A stretch of DNA of 64,000 nt, from NCBI RefSeq assembly GCF_003963535.1, contig NZ_CP034539.1, positions 7,626,001-7,690,000 of the forward strand. The letters are read 5' to 3'. This document shows, piece after piece, positions 49,740 through 59,333 of the stretch. Position 1 is the stretch's first letter; each line of letters opens with the position of its first letter. The notes under the pieces were generated by a model. The model saw nothing but the letters and a program-made list of their open reading frames with translations. It made no database searches and was not told the origin of the DNA. This stretch comes from Streptomyces cyaneochromogenes. GTDB lineage: Bacteria > Actinomycetota > Actinomycetes > Streptomycetales > Streptomycetaceae. Position numbers and translations under genes: made by a program.

Positions 49740-51038
49740 ATGCCCGCATTCTCACTCGATCCGACGCAAACCGCATGGTGTGCCGAGCTGCGTGCCCTGG
49801 CCGCCGAACGGCTGCGCCCGCTCGCGGAGAAGGGCGAGCCCGGACACGTCAACCGCCCGTTGGTCGCCGAACTCGGTCAACTGGGCTTGCTGGAGCGGCT
49901 GTTCAGCTCCGGCGCAGTCGACCTGTGCCTGATGCGGGAGTCCCTCGCGTACGCCTGCACGGAGGCCGAGACCGCGCTCGCCCTGCAGGGCCTGGGCGCG
50001 CATCCCGTCCACGCGTACGGCACCCCGGCCCAGCGGGAGCGCTGGCTGCCCAGGGTGGCCGAGGGGAGCGCGGTGGCAGCCTTCGCGCTGAGCGAGCCGG
50101 GGGCCGGGTCGGACGCGGCGGCGCTGGAGCTGCGGGCGGAGCGGGACGAATCGGTGCCGGGAGGGCCGGAGGGTCCCGGTGGAGCGGGTGGCCCCGGCGG
50201 GCCGGGCGGTCCAAGCAGGCCGGGCGGCCCGGGGGGCCCGGGTGGTCCGGGGGGCCCGCGAGGGCCGGGTGAGACGCCCGGCGTCTCGCTCGCATCGCTC
50301 GCCGCCGAGCCCGACGGCCCCGCCCGCTGGCGGCTCACCGGCGAGAAGTGCTGGATCTCCAACGCCCCCGAGGCCGACTTCTACACGGTGTTCGCCCGCA
50401 CCACTCCCGGCGCCGGTGCCCGGGGTGTCACCGCCTTCCTGGTTCCGGCCGACCGTCCCGGTCTCACCGGAGCGGGCCTCGACATGCTCTCCCCGCACCC
50501 CATCGGCGCCCTCTCCTTCGACGCCGTCCCCGTCACCGCCGACGACATGCTCGGCGAGGCCGACCGGGGCTTCCGGGTCGCGATGGGCACCCTCAACCTC
50601 TTCCGGCCCAGCGTCGGCGCCTTCGCCGTCGGCATGGCCCGGGCGGCCCTGGACGCGACCCTCGCCCACACGGCCGAACGGGAGGCGTTCGACGGCAAGT
50701 TGAAGGACCTTCAGGCGGTCGCCCACCAGGTCGCCGAGATGGCCCTGCGCACGGAGGCGGCCCGCCTGATGGTGTACGCGGCGGCGACGGCGTACGACGA
50801 AGGGGCCGGGGACGTGCCGAAGCGTGCCGCGATGGCGAAACTGCTCGCCACCGAGACCGCGCAGTATGTCGTCGACACGGCGGTCCAGTTGCACGGTGCG
50901 CGTGCCCTGCGCCGTGGCCACCTGCTCGAACACCTCTACCGCGAGGTGCGCGCCCCCCGTATCTACGAGGGGGCCAGCGAGGTCCAACGGGGCATCATCG
51001 CCAAGGAGTTGTACGCCGACATGGAGGGCGCCCAGTGA
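49740..51038 (+). CDS. Acyl-CoA dehydrogenase with a collagen-like insert
   Basis: A 432-aa acyl-CoA dehydrogenase. The FAD/substrate motif is FALSEPGAGSDAAALELRAE, and WRLTGEKCWISNAPEADFYT follows. The catalytic base region near the C-terminus reads VQLHGARALRRGHLLEHLYR and RAPRIYEGASEVQRGII. Between ELRAERDES and the WRLTGEKCW strand lies a 40-45-residue Gly-Pro-rich insert (about residues 139-180, GPGGAGGPGGPGGPSRPGG and onward) absent from ordinary family members. GGAGGTCGACA precedes ATG 49740. The following RidA gene overlaps by 4 bp. It would oxidise the dearomatised CoA thioester. Confidence 0.9.
   Translation: MPAFSLDPTQTAWCAELRALAAERLRPLAEKGEPGHVNRPLVAELGQLGLLERLFSSGAVDLCLMRESLAYACTEAETALALQGLGAHPVHAYGTPAQRERWLPRVAEGSAVAAFALSEPGAGSDAAALELRAERDESVPGGPEGPGGAGGPGGPGGPSRPGGPGGPGGPGGPRGPGETPGVSLASLAAEPDGPARWRLTGEKCWISNAPEADFYTVFARTTPGAGARGVTAFLVPADRPGLTGAGLDMLSPHPIGALSFDAVPVTADDMLGEADRGFRVAMGTLNLFRPSVGAFAVGMARAALDATLAHTAEREAFDGKLKDLQAVAHQVAEMALRTEAARLMVYAAATAYDEGAGDVPKRAAMAKLLATETAQYVVDTAVQLHGARALRRGHLLEHLYREVRAPRIYEGASEVQRGIIAKELYADMEGAQ
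50156..50279 (+). repeat. Gly-Pro-rich repetitive insert in the acyl-CoA dehydrogenase gene
   Basis: G/C-saturated imperfect repeats of GGCCCGGGG-type codons keep the reading frame while adding a collagen-like G-x-x stretch. Slippage is the likely origin. Confidence 0.85.
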
Positions 51039-51433
51039 GTACCGAGCGCGTCAACCCGCCCGATCTGTCCCCGGCCACCGGCTTCTCCCACGCGGTCGTC
51101 GCCACCGGCTCACGGATCGTCTTCCTGGCCGGCCAGACCGCGCTCGACACGGACGGCAAGGTGACGGGCGACAGTCTGCCCGAACAGTTCGAGCGGGCCC
51201 TGGCCAATCTGCTGGCCGCGCTCACCGCCGCCGACGGCACCCCGGCGGACCTCGCCCGGGTCACGGTCTACGCCACCGACGTCGCCGCGTATCGCTCTCA
51301 GGCCGCCGAAATCGGTCGTATCTGGCGGCAGTTGGCGGGCCGTGACTATCCGGCCATGGCGGTCGTCGAGGTCGTACGCCTCTGGGACGAGCAGGCGATG
51401 GTGGAGCTCGACGGGTTCGCGGTGCTGCCGTAG
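51035..51433 (+). CDS. RidA-family (YjgF) enamine/imine deaminase
   Basis: A 132-aa RidA protein. It contains FSHAVVATGSRIVFLAGQTA, FERALANLLAALTAADGTPA, LARVTVYATDVAAYRSQAA and a C-terminal PAMAVVEVVRLWDEQAMVEL. The GTG start at 51035 overlaps the acyl-CoA dehydrogenase stop (GTGA). RidA enzymes hydrolyse enamines. After the monooxygenase-reductase converts 2-aminobenzoyl-CoA into a 2-amino-cyclohexene-type CoA ester, an enamine deaminase is exactly the missing activity. The canonical substrate-carboxylate-binding Arg is seen in VVRLWD rather than the usual context, so a CoA-ester-adapted subfamily is plausible. Confidence 0.92.
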   Translation: MSTERVNPPDLSPATGFSHAVVATGSRIVFLAGQTALDTDGKVTGDSLPEQFERALANLLAALTAADGTPADLARVTVYATDVAAYRSQAAEIGRIWRQLAGRDYPAMAVVEVVRLWDEQAMVELDGFAVLP

Positions 51434-51440
51434 TCCGCGC

Positions 51441-51635
51441 TCACGCCGCCATCGCGAGCCGCTCGGCCGGCACCCGGTGCGGTGCGACGACGCGGCCGTC
51501 GGGCAGCAGCTCGCCGCTGTCGTCGAACACGATCGCGCCGGTGCAGAGCAGGCTCCAGCCCTGCTCGGGGTGTGCGGCCACCACATGTGCGGTGCGGCCA
51601 TGGGTGGACGGGCACGAGGACGAGTGGGAACACAT
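51441..51635 (-). CDS. DUF5999-type small Cys-containing protein
   Basis: A 64-aa protein from ATG 51635 with a GGAGGTGCGCC site. It shows the Streptomyces DUF5999 pattern: MCSHSSSCPSTHGRTAHVVA, HPEQGWSLLCTGAIVFDDSG, ELLPDGRVVAPHR. Three Cys and several His (CSHSSSC...H, C) could bind a metal. The function is unknown. It is convergent with RidA. Confidence 0.8.
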   Translation of the reverse strand: MCSHSSSCPSTHGRTAHVVAAHPEQGWSLLCTGAIVFDDSGELLPDGRVVAPHRVPAERLAMAA

Positions 51636-51874
51636 GGCGCACCTCCACATTGGGCGGACGAGCCGTGTGGCTCGTCCATATGGGTAGACCATGCTCCCGC
51701 TCCGAACTCATCGGAACAGCGGGTCGTGAACGGTGACAACACGCGGACAACACTCTGACCGATCCACGAAGGTCGGGGCGGACTCGCCACCGAGTGGGTG
51801 ACGATCACGTCCTTGAGCGCGCCTGCCGGGTACCAGTGGAGGGGCCCCACTCCGCCCACCCGGGAGGTCATCCC

Positions 51875-52315
51875 ATGCCCTTGCGCCCCGCGCTCGCCAC
51901 CGCCGCCTGCGCCGCCCTGCTCCTGCTGGTCGCCGCTCCCTCGGCCCCCGCGGACTCCTCGGCGCCCGCGCCGGAAGAGATCGTGACCGTCGACTCCAAG
52001 GGCCTCATGGCCGCGGACGGCACCGTCACCCTGTCCGGCACCTACCGCTGCGTCGACAGCGTGGGCCCGGTGTACGTGAGCTCGTCCATCGGCCAGCGGT
52101 CCGACTCCGTCCGGCACGCCATCGGCGGCACCTCCGCCGTGTGCGACGGCAAGCTGCACCGCTGGGAGAACGAGAGCAGGCCCTCCCCGACCACCCTCAA
52201 GCACGGCAAGGCGGACGTCGAGGCCGCCATCGTGGAACTCCACCCCGTCGGCATCCTGCCCCTGCCCCGCTTCCACGCGCTGCTGAGGCAGGACGTCACC
52301 CTGAAGAAGGCGTAA
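51875..52315 (+). CDS. DUF6299-type secreted protein
   Basis: A 146-aa exported protein. The signal peptide MPLRPALATAACAALLLLVA ends with AAPSAPADS. The mature domain EEIVTVDSKGLMAADGTVTL, SGTYRCVDSVGPVYVSSSIG and VCDGKLHRWENE contains two Cys that could form a disulfide. The length and pattern fit DUF6299. GGGAGGTCATCCC precedes ATG 51875. A terminator hairpin (CACCGCG...CGCGGTG, 52342-52376) follows. Confidence 0.75.
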   Translation: MPLRPALATAACAALLLLVAAPSAPADSSAPAPEEIVTVDSKGLMAADGTVTLSGTYRCVDSVGPVYVSSSIGQRSDSVRHAIGGTSAVCDGKLHRWENESRPSPTTLKHGKADVEAAIVELHPVGILPLPRFHALLRQDVTLKKA

Positions 52316-52341
52316 GCCGCAGCCCTCTGCGGCACGACGCG

Positions 52342-52376
52342 CACCGCGGCCCCTTCCGGTCGGGAGGGGCGCGGTG
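52342..52376 (+). terminator. Terminator of the DUF6299 gene
   Basis: The interrupted stem CACCGCG-g-CCCCT / AGGGG-CGCGGTG around a short loop lies 24 bp after the stop. Confidence 0.65.
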
Positions 52377-52384
52377 TCATGTGT

Positions 52385-52420
52385 GGCTCGGACGGCTCGG
52401 ACGGCTCGGACGGCTCGGCG
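52385..52420. repeat. 9-bp tandem repeat GGCTCGGAC
   Basis: Four units (the fourth GGCTCGGCG) run in tandem between the DUF6299 terminator and modC. The rest of the 208-bp gap shows nothing. Confidence 0.9.
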
Positions 52421-52523
52421 GGTGCTCGGCGGGGCCTTCCAGGCACCGTTGTCGGGCCGGCTCACCACTCGCGCAGGGATGCTCGACCGGTCGCCCTGCG
52501 CCCGATCCAGGCGCCGCCGTGTG

Positions 52524-53672
<1,149 letters not shown>

Positions 53673-53693
53673 GAAGCGGTCATCCCACGTCGG

Positions 53694-54581
53694 TCATGAT
53701 GCGGTCATCCAGCGGTCGCGCAGCCCCGCCAGGACCGCGATCGAGACGGTCAGCAGGACGAGGCTGAGGGCGATGGCCGCCTCCGGGTCGCTCTGCAGGG
53801 CCAGGTAGACGGACAGGGGCATGGTCTGGGTACGGCCCGGGAAGTTGCCCGCGAAGGTGATCGTCGCGCCGAACTCGCCGAGCGCCCGTGCCCAGGCCAG
53901 CACCGCGCCCGCCGCGATGCCCGGCGCGATCAGGGGGAGCGTGACCCGCCGGAACGCCGTGAAGCGGGAGGCGCCCAGCGTGGTCGCGGCCTCCTCGTAG
54001 CGCGGGTCGGCGGCCCGCAGCGTGCCCTCGACGCTGATGACGAGGAACGGCATGGCGACGAACGCCTCGGCGACCACGACCCCGGCGGTGGTGAAGGGCA
54101 GGGTGATCCCGAACCACGCGTCCAGCCACTTCCCCACGACCCCGTTGCGGCCGAGCGCCATCAGCAGCGCCACGCCCCCGACCACCGGGGGCAGCACCAG
54201 CGGCAGCGTGACCAGGGCCCGAACCAGCCCGCGTCCGGGGAACTCGACTCGGGCCAGCAGCCAGGCCAGGGGTACGCCGATCACCAGGCTCACCGCGGTG
54301 GCCGCCGTAGCGCACAGCAGGGACAGCTGCAGGGCCTGCCACACCTCGGGGCTGGTCAGCTGGTCCGGCAGGCTGTGCCAGGGGGTGCGGACGAGCAGGG
54401 CGATCAGCGGCACGACCAGGAACGCCAGGCCCAGCAGGGCGGGCACCAGCAGAGGCAGTGGCACGCCATTGAAGGCATTGAAGGCATTGAAGGCCTTGAA
54501 GCCCGTCCGGCCACGCCGGCGCCGCGGTCCGCCCGTCAGGGTGTCGGCCGCGGCGTCGGACTTTTCGTGCGGGGAGGTCAC
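53694..54581 (-). CDS. modB: Molybdate ABC transporter permease
   Basis: A 295-aa inner-membrane protein with about six helices. The EAA loop is EEAATTLGASRFTAFRRVTL, and LAWARALGEFGATITFAGNF follows, both ModB-typical. The N-terminus has a triplicated AFN motif (FKAFNAFNAFNGV) coded by a 9-bp repeat (about 54470-54500), evidence of slippage. The GTG start at 54581 overlaps the modA stop by 4 bp. Confidence 0.93.
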   Translation of the reverse strand: MTSPHEKSDAAADTLTGGPRRRRGRTGFKAFNAFNAFNGVPLPLLVPALLGLAFLVVPLIALLVRTPWHSLPDQLTSPEVWQALQLSLLCATAATAVSLVIGVPLAWLLARVEFPGRGLVRALVTLPLVLPPVVGGVALLMALGRNGVVGKWLDAWFGITLPFTTAGVVVAEAFVAMPFLVISVEGTLRAADPRYEEAATTLGASRFTAFRRVTLPLIAPGIAAGAVLAWARALGEFGATITFAGNFPGRTQTMPLSVYLALQSDPEAAIALSLVLLTVSIAVLAGLRDRWMTAS

Positions 54582-55402
54582 GGCTTGAGGAACCCGGCCT
54601 CGGTCAGGACCCGCTGACCCTCGGCGGACCGCACGAGCGCGATGAACGCCTTGGCGGCCTCGGCGTTGGTCGCGTCCTTGAGCAGGGTGATCGGGTAGTC
54701 GTTGATGGCGTCGGCGGACTCGGGGAACTCCACGCCCTCCACCTTGTCACCCGCGGCCTTCGCATCGGTCTTGTAGACGACGGCGGCGTCCGCCTCCTTC
54801 AGTTCGACCTTGGTCAGGGCGGCCTTGACGTCCTGCTCGTACGACACCGGCGTGAGCTTCAGGCTGCTCGCGTCGAGGGCCTTCTGGGCGGCGGCGCCGC
54901 ACGGCACCTCCTCGTCGCACAGCACGACCTTCAGATCGGCGTTCGTGAGGTCCTTGAGGGAGTCGACCTTGTCGGGGTTGCCCGGCAGGGTGGCGATCTC
55001 CAGCTGGTTGCGGACGAAGGTGGCGGGCGTGCCGGAGGCGTCCCCGGCGTCCGTGACGATCTTCATCGTCTTGGGGCTGGCCGAGGCGAACACGTCCGCC
55101 GGGGCGCCGCCGGTGATGCTCGCGGCCAGCGAGTCGCTGCCGCCGAAGCTGAAGGTCACCTTCGTGCCCGGGTGCTCCTGCTCGAACTGCTTGCCCAGCT
55201 TCTCGAAGCTCTCCTTCAGCGAGGCGGCGGCGAAGACGGTCACCGTGCCGGAGAGCCGGGGGGAGCCGGACGCCGAGGGGGAGGAGTCCGACCCCGCGGT
55301 GTCCGAGTCGGCGGAGGAGCAGGCGCTCAGGGCCAGCAGCGCGGCGGCGCTCGCGCCGGTCACCTGCAGCATCCGGCGGGTCCGGCGCACGGTACGGGTC
55401 AT
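54578..55402 (-). CDS. modA: Molybdate-binding lipoprotein
   Basis: A 274-aa periplasmic-type binding protein. The twin-Arg-like signal RRTRRMLQVTGASAAALLAL ends in lipobox LSAC. The mature protein begins LSGTVTVFAAASLKESFEKL with the oxyanion-binding Ser residues, and FSFGGSDSLAASITGGAPAD and VYKTDAKAAGDKVEGVEFPE follow. ATG 55402 is chosen, with GTG 55405 equally spaced from AAGGAG. It is the first gene of the operon. Imported molybdenum would supply molybdopterin for the nitrate reductase at 24-28 kb. Confidence 0.94.
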   Translation of the reverse strand: MTRTVRRTRRMLQVTGASAAALLALSACSSADSDTAGSDSSPSASGSPRLSGTVTVFAAASLKESFEKLGKQFEQEHPGTKVTFSFGGSDSLAASITGGAPADVFASASPKTMKIVTDAGDASGTPATFVRNQLEIATLPGNPDKVDSLKDLTNADLKVVLCDEEVPCGAAAQKALDASSLKLTPVSYEQDVKAALTKVELKEADAAVVYKTDAKAAGDKVEGVEFPESADAINDYPITLLKDATNAEAAKAFIALVRSAEGQRVLTEAGFLKP

Positions 55403-55462
55403 CACGGATCTACTCCTTCTCAAGGCTCTTCCAGGGTCTTGCGGTGACGGTCGGCGGCGCGG

Positions 55463-55849
55463 CTACGGCCTCTCGACGACGACGTTCGTCGACTTGATCA
55501 CCGCGATCGCCGGCACACCGGGCTCCAGCTCCAGTTCCTCGACCGACTCCCGGCTCACCAGGGACACCACCCGGTACGGCCCGGCCTGGATCTCCACCTG
55601 GGCCGAGACATCGCCGAGCCGCACCTCGGTGACGATGCCGGAGAGCCGGTTGCGCGCCGAGGAGCCGGGGTTCTCCCGCTCCGTGCGGTGCGATTGCCGG
55701 GCGAAGGCCGCCAGGGCGGCTCCGGGGATGAGGCGGTGCCCTGACTCGTCGCGGTCGGCGTGCAGTCTGCCGCCGTCGACCAGGCGCCGCACGGTGTCCG
55801 TGCTGACGCCCAGTAAGGCGGCCGCCTCACCGATCCGGTAGGTGTGCAT
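55463..55849 (-). CDS. HTH-TOBE molybdate-responsive regulator
   Basis: A 128-aa protein. The MerR/excisionase-type N-terminal HTH is HTYRIGEAAALLGVSTDTVR. A C-terminal single TOBE/MOP domain (GIVTEVRLGDVSAQVEIQAG, SRESVEELELEPGVPAIAVI, KSTNVVVERP) binds molybdate. The class is the actinobacterial ModE-like TOBE regulator. It lies 60 bp upstream of modA and probably represses modABC when molybdate is plentiful. The promoter is leaderless: CTTACG (55884-55879), 17 bp, TATGCT (55861-55856), 6 nt to ATG. Confidence 0.88.
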   Translation of the reverse strand: MHTYRIGEAAALLGVSTDTVRRLVDGGRLHADRDESGHRLIPGAALAAFARQSHRTERENPGSSARNRLSGIVTEVRLGDVSAQVEIQAGPYRVVSLVSRESVEELELEPGVPAIAVIKSTNVVVERP

Positions 55850-55926
55850 ACGCCGAGCATACTGCCGCAGATGCAAGCCGTAAGTCCCTTGTCACATCGC
55901 ATGAGCCCGGCTGTGGCTCATGAAGG

Positions 55927-56223
55927 TTGGTATATGCGTTTGTACAGGAGGTCCGCTCGGGTACGGTCACCCGGGCCGGCCCGCATCACCGTCTGCCGCA
56001 GTCGGTGCACCACCGTTTCACCGGCCCGCTCCTGCATGACGTGCTGGCGGCGGATCGACCCGGACTTCGGCCGCGCCCCCGTCCTCCTCGCGGCCGGCAT
56101 CGACGACACCCCGCTCGACCGGGCCGGACCGCAGCTCGTCCTGCCGCAGGACCGCTGCGGGCCCGCTACATCAGCGGGATCACCGCGATCCGGGTGGACG
56201 GCGGCTGCCCCGCGCCGACGTGA
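55927..56223 (+). pseudogene. Decayed gene ending in an SDR-like C-terminus
   Basis: An open stretch without clear coding character ends in RARYISGITAIRVDGGCPAP and TGA at 56221-56223, which matches the C-terminal tail of short-chain dehydrogenases (YITG..I.VDGG). An AGGAGG at 55948 is not followed by a good start. The rest of the 432-bp gap 55850-56281 is the promoters of the flanking genes. Confidence 0.4.
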
Positions 56224-56244
56224 CCCACCCGTCGGAAATCCCGT

Positions 56245-56274
56245 TTGCCGGGAAACGATCCGACGACCTACCGT
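56245..56274 (+). promoter_or_regulatory. Leaderless promoter of the M24 gene
   Basis: TTGCCG (56245-56250), 18-bp spacer, TACCGT (56269-56274), then 7 nt to ATG 56282 with no Shine-Dalgarno sequence. Confidence 0.6.
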
Positions 56275-56281
56275 CGGGCCC

Positions 56282-56974
56282 ATGGCTGACGACGAACACA
56301 CGCGCGCGGCACGGTTGTTGGACGCTCAGGGCAAGGCCGAGCGGCTCTTCGCGGAGATCGAGGAGCGCGGGCTCGTCGCGCCGGGGGAGGGGGAGCGGGA
56401 GGTCAGCGACCGGGTGCGGGATCTCGCGAACGAACTGTTCGGCACGACCCGGCACTGGCACAAGCGGATCGTGCGCTCGGGACCGAACACGTTGCTGCCG
56501 TACCGGGAGAACCCGCCGGACCGGGTGATCGGCGCGGACGACATCGTGTTCGCCGACTTCGGGCCGATCTTCGAGGAGTACGAGGCCGACTTCGGGCGGA
56601 CCTTCGTGCTGGGCGACGACCCGGTCAAGCGGCGGCTCGCGGACGATCTGCCGAAGGTCTTCGCCGCCGGGAAGCGGTTCTTCGAGAGCGACCCCGACAT
56701 CACCGGCAAGAGGCTGTACACCGAGGTCGAGCGGCTGGCCGCCGAGGCCGGGTGGGAGCTGGGCGGCTGGCATGCCGGGCACCTCGTCGGGGAGTTCCCG
56801 CACGAGTGGATCGACGGCGCCGACGTGGAGTCGTACATCGCGCCCGGCAACGACACCCCGCTGCGGCGCACCGACAAGGCCGGGCGCCGCTGCCACTGGA
56901 TCCTGGAGATCCATCTCGTCGACCGGGGGCGGGAGTTCGGCGGGTTCTACGAGGAACTGCTCACCCTCGGCTGA
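56282..56974 (+). CDS. M24-family (Xaa-Pro peptidase-like) metalloprotein
   Basis: A 230-aa pita-bread-fold protein. Metal ligands are visible: DIVFADFGPIFEEYEADFGR (two Asp), WHAGHLVGEFPHEW (His) and HWILEIHLVDRGREFGGFYE (Glu residues). Compared with methionine aminopeptidase it lacks an N-terminal extension and is short, so it is probably a pita-bread enzyme such as an aminopeptidase P or creatinase homologue. The start is a leaderless ATG at 56282. The open frame 146 codons upstream is not coding-like. Confidence 0.85.
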   Translation: MADDEHTRAARLLDAQGKAERLFAEIEERGLVAPGEGEREVSDRVRDLANELFGTTRHWHKRIVRSGPNTLLPYRENPPDRVIGADDIVFADFGPIFEEYEADFGRTFVLGDDPVKRRLADDLPKVFAAGKRFFESDPDITGKRLYTEVERLAAEAGWELGGWHAGHLVGEFPHEWIDGADVESYIAPGNDTPLRRTDKAGRRCHWILEIHLVDRGREFGGFYEELLTLG

Positions 56975-57104
56975 GCGGATCCGCCTGCCTTCAGGGGCTC
57001 TCGCTCATCGACTTGGCGTCCTGCGGGCCGATCGTGTGCGCCGTGGCCACCACGCCCCGCTCGCCGGCCTCCCAGAGATCCTGCAGTCACGAAGTGACCG
57101 CCGG

Positions 57105-57325
57105 TCAGTCGTCCCTGCGTTCCGGGGCTGTCGACCAGCCGATGAGGGCGCCGCGCAGCGCCGCCACCAGGCGGGAGGCGGCTTCGTCCTCGGTGCGGCC
57201 GCTCTTGATGAGGTCGAGGATGTCGCGGGGGTCGAACAGGGCGTTCCACAGGTACAGCGCCTCGTCCCCGAGGTCGCCGAGGCCGAGGTCCTCGGCGGTC
57301 TGCCGCAGCGGCTCGGTGAGCGCAT
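57105..57325 (-). pseudogene. C-terminal fragment of a TetR regulator
   Basis: The minus strand encodes EPLRQTAEDLGLGDLGDEAL and YLWNALFDPRDILDLIKSGR, then ASRLVAALRGALIGWS, ending TGA at 57107-57105. This is the C-terminal ligand domain of a TetR protein. It has no HTH or start; upstream it runs into the hydroxyacid dehydrogenase remnant in the opposite orientation. Confidence 0.6.
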
Positions 57326-57330
57326 CTGCC

Positions 57331-57955
57331 TATCGCCCCGCCGTGTTCGAGGACGAGCGACACCCAGTAGCGGGCGCCGAAGAGCTCGACCGGGTCGTCT
57401 TCACCGCCTCGGCAGGGGTGCACGGACAGCCGCTCGCCGAGTTCGCCGTCGTCGGTGTGCTCGCCGGGGTCAAGGACCTGCCCCGCCTCGGCCGTCAGCA
57501 GGGCGACCGCGAGTGGAGCGGCCGCTGGACGATGAGGCAGGTGAGCGAGCAGACCGTGCTCGTGCTCGGCCTCGGCGGGATCGGCCGGGTCGTCGCCGCG
57601 AAACCGCACCCGCTGGGGGCCGGAGTCATCGGCACGAGCAGGAACGGCGTCGGCGCCTCCGGAGTGTGCGAGATCGTCCGTCCCGGCGCGACCCTCGTCA
57701 ACGTCGGCCGGGGAACCGTGGTCGACAAGGCCGCCCTCGTCGACGCCCTCGACAGCGCTGGACGTCTTCGAGACGGAACCGCTGCCCGGCGACAGCCCGC
57801 TCCGGGACCACGACCGCGTCCCGGTGAGCCCCCACACCGCCGCCCTCAGCGCCGCGGAGGACCGTCTCATCGCCGAACTCTTCGCGGCCGACGCCACCCG
57901 GCTCCTCGACGGACACGACCTGCTCAACCGCGTGAACACCGTCGAGTTCTGCTGA
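57331..57955 (+). pseudogene. D-2-hydroxyacid dehydrogenase pseudogene
   Basis: The reading frames together give VFTASAGVHGQPLAEFAVVG, LVLGLGGIGRVVAAKPHPLG (NAD motif GLGGIG) and CEIVRPGATLVNVGRGTVVD. After a frameshift comes LDVFETEPLPGDSPLRDHDR, then RVNTVEFC and TGA at 57953-57955. The region between IGTSRNG and VGASGV has lost about 45 residues, and the N-terminal third is absent. Only the NAD domain and C-terminus survive. Confidence 0.8.
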
Positions 57956-58092
57956 GCGGGAGGACGACCCGGCAACGGACCAGGAGGACGACCGGGCACA
58001 CGACCTCGTCCTCCGGCGGCGCCGACACGGCGAAGACCGCCGCGATCACCTAGTGTCGGCGCACCCGGCCGCGCCGCACCGAAGGACCCCGC

Positions 58093-59148
58093 ATGACCAG
58101 CGCCCCCCACCCCCTCGTCACCCGAGCGCACGAACTCGCCACGGAGGTGCTCGCACCCCGTGCGGAGCGGGTCGACCAGGAGGGGTTGCCCGCGAGCCAT
58201 ATCGAGGCCGTCAAGCGGTCCGGCCTGCTCGGGATCGGCGCCCCCGTGGCGTACGGCGGTTCGGCGGCGCCCGCGGATGTCGTCCGGGAGACCGCCGAGA
58301 TCCTCGCGGGCGCGTGCTGCTCGACCTGGTTCGTGCAGACCCAGCACCACACGCCGGTCAAGACCCTGGCCGCGAGCGAACTCCCCGTCCGGGAACGGCT
58401 GCTCGGCCCTCTCGCCACCGGCGCACTGCTCTCCGGGATCGCCTTCTCCCACCTGCGCGCCCACCCCCGGGTCCTGGTGAGGGTCACCCGGGAGCGGGGC
58501 GGCCGGCGCTTCGACGGCACGGTCCCCTGGTACACCGGATGGGGCCTCAACGACGTCATGCTGCTCGCGGGCGTCACCGAGGCCGGCGAGGCCCTTTTCG
58601 CCTTCACCGAGGCACGCGAACAGCCGGGCCTGAGGCCCTCACCCGAGATGCGGCTCGCCGCGCTCACCGCGTCCCGGACGGTCTCCCTGACACTGGACGG
58701 CCTGTGGCTGCCCGAGGAGTCCGTGGTGCTGTGCACGTCCTACGAGAAGTGGGCCACCACCGACCGCCCCCGGAACACCAACGCCTCCCCGGCCGTCTTC
58801 GGCGTCGCCCGAGCGGCGCTGGACCTGCTGGACACGGCCGGCGACCCCGCGGCCGAGGAGGCGTCGCAGGCGCTGCGGGCCCGCCTCGACGGCGTCCGGC
58901 GCCAGGCCTACGCCCTCGCCGACCACCCTGTGCCGCACGAGCGCATCGAGGAGCGGCTGGCGCTCAAGACACGGGCGTACGACGTCATGCGGGCGGCCAC
59001 GACCGCGGCCGTGGTGTCCGGCGGCGGCCGTTCCATGGACCTGCGCGACCGCGCCCAACGCCTGGCGCGGGAAGGGCTGTTCCTGCTGGTGCAGGGCCAG
59101 ACGACGGACGTACGCACCGCTCATCTCGCCGCACTGGCCTCGGCGTAA
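58093..59148 (+). CDS. Acyl-CoA dehydrogenase-family protein (short, DszC-like)
   Basis: 351 aa, about 30-40 shorter than typical acyl-CoA dehydrogenases. The N-terminal helical domain is HPLVTRAHELATEVLAPRAE, and GLLGIGAPVAYGGSAAPADV and LAGACCSTWFVQTQHHTP follow. The GSD/WRLTG region of the beta domain is replaced by RGGRRFDGTVPWYTGWGLND. No catalytic Glu is obvious. This resembles flavin-dependent monooxygenase or hydroxylase-type members (DszC, HpaB-like group). ATG 58093 follows GAAGGACCCC. It stands alone after pseudogenes. Confidence 0.75.
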   Translation: MTSAPHPLVTRAHELATEVLAPRAERVDQEGLPASHIEAVKRSGLLGIGAPVAYGGSAAPADVVRETAEILAGACCSTWFVQTQHHTPVKTLAASELPVRERLLGPLATGALLSGIAFSHLRAHPRVLVRVTRERGGRRFDGTVPWYTGWGLNDVMLLAGVTEAGEALFAFTEAREQPGLRPSPEMRLAALTASRTVSLTLDGLWLPEESVVLCTSYEKWATTDRPRNTNASPAVFGVARAALDLLDTAGDPAAEEASQALRARLDGVRRQAYALADHPVPHERIEERLALKTRAYDVMRAATTAAVVSGGGRSMDLRDRAQRLAREGLFLLVQGQTTDVRTAHLAALASA

Positions 59149-59333
59149 CCCGGCGGACGCGCCGTGCGCCTCCCTCACTTCCGCGGTGTCGGCACCCGTT
59201 CGGGTGGCGATCAGGGGCGCGCGGGCGGCGACCAGGGGCGCACCGACCCGGTAACGGGCATCGATTCGCCCTCGTGAAGCAGGTGGACGAACTGGCAAAG
59301 TGGATGGGTACGGCACACTGCGGCGGGGGAGAC

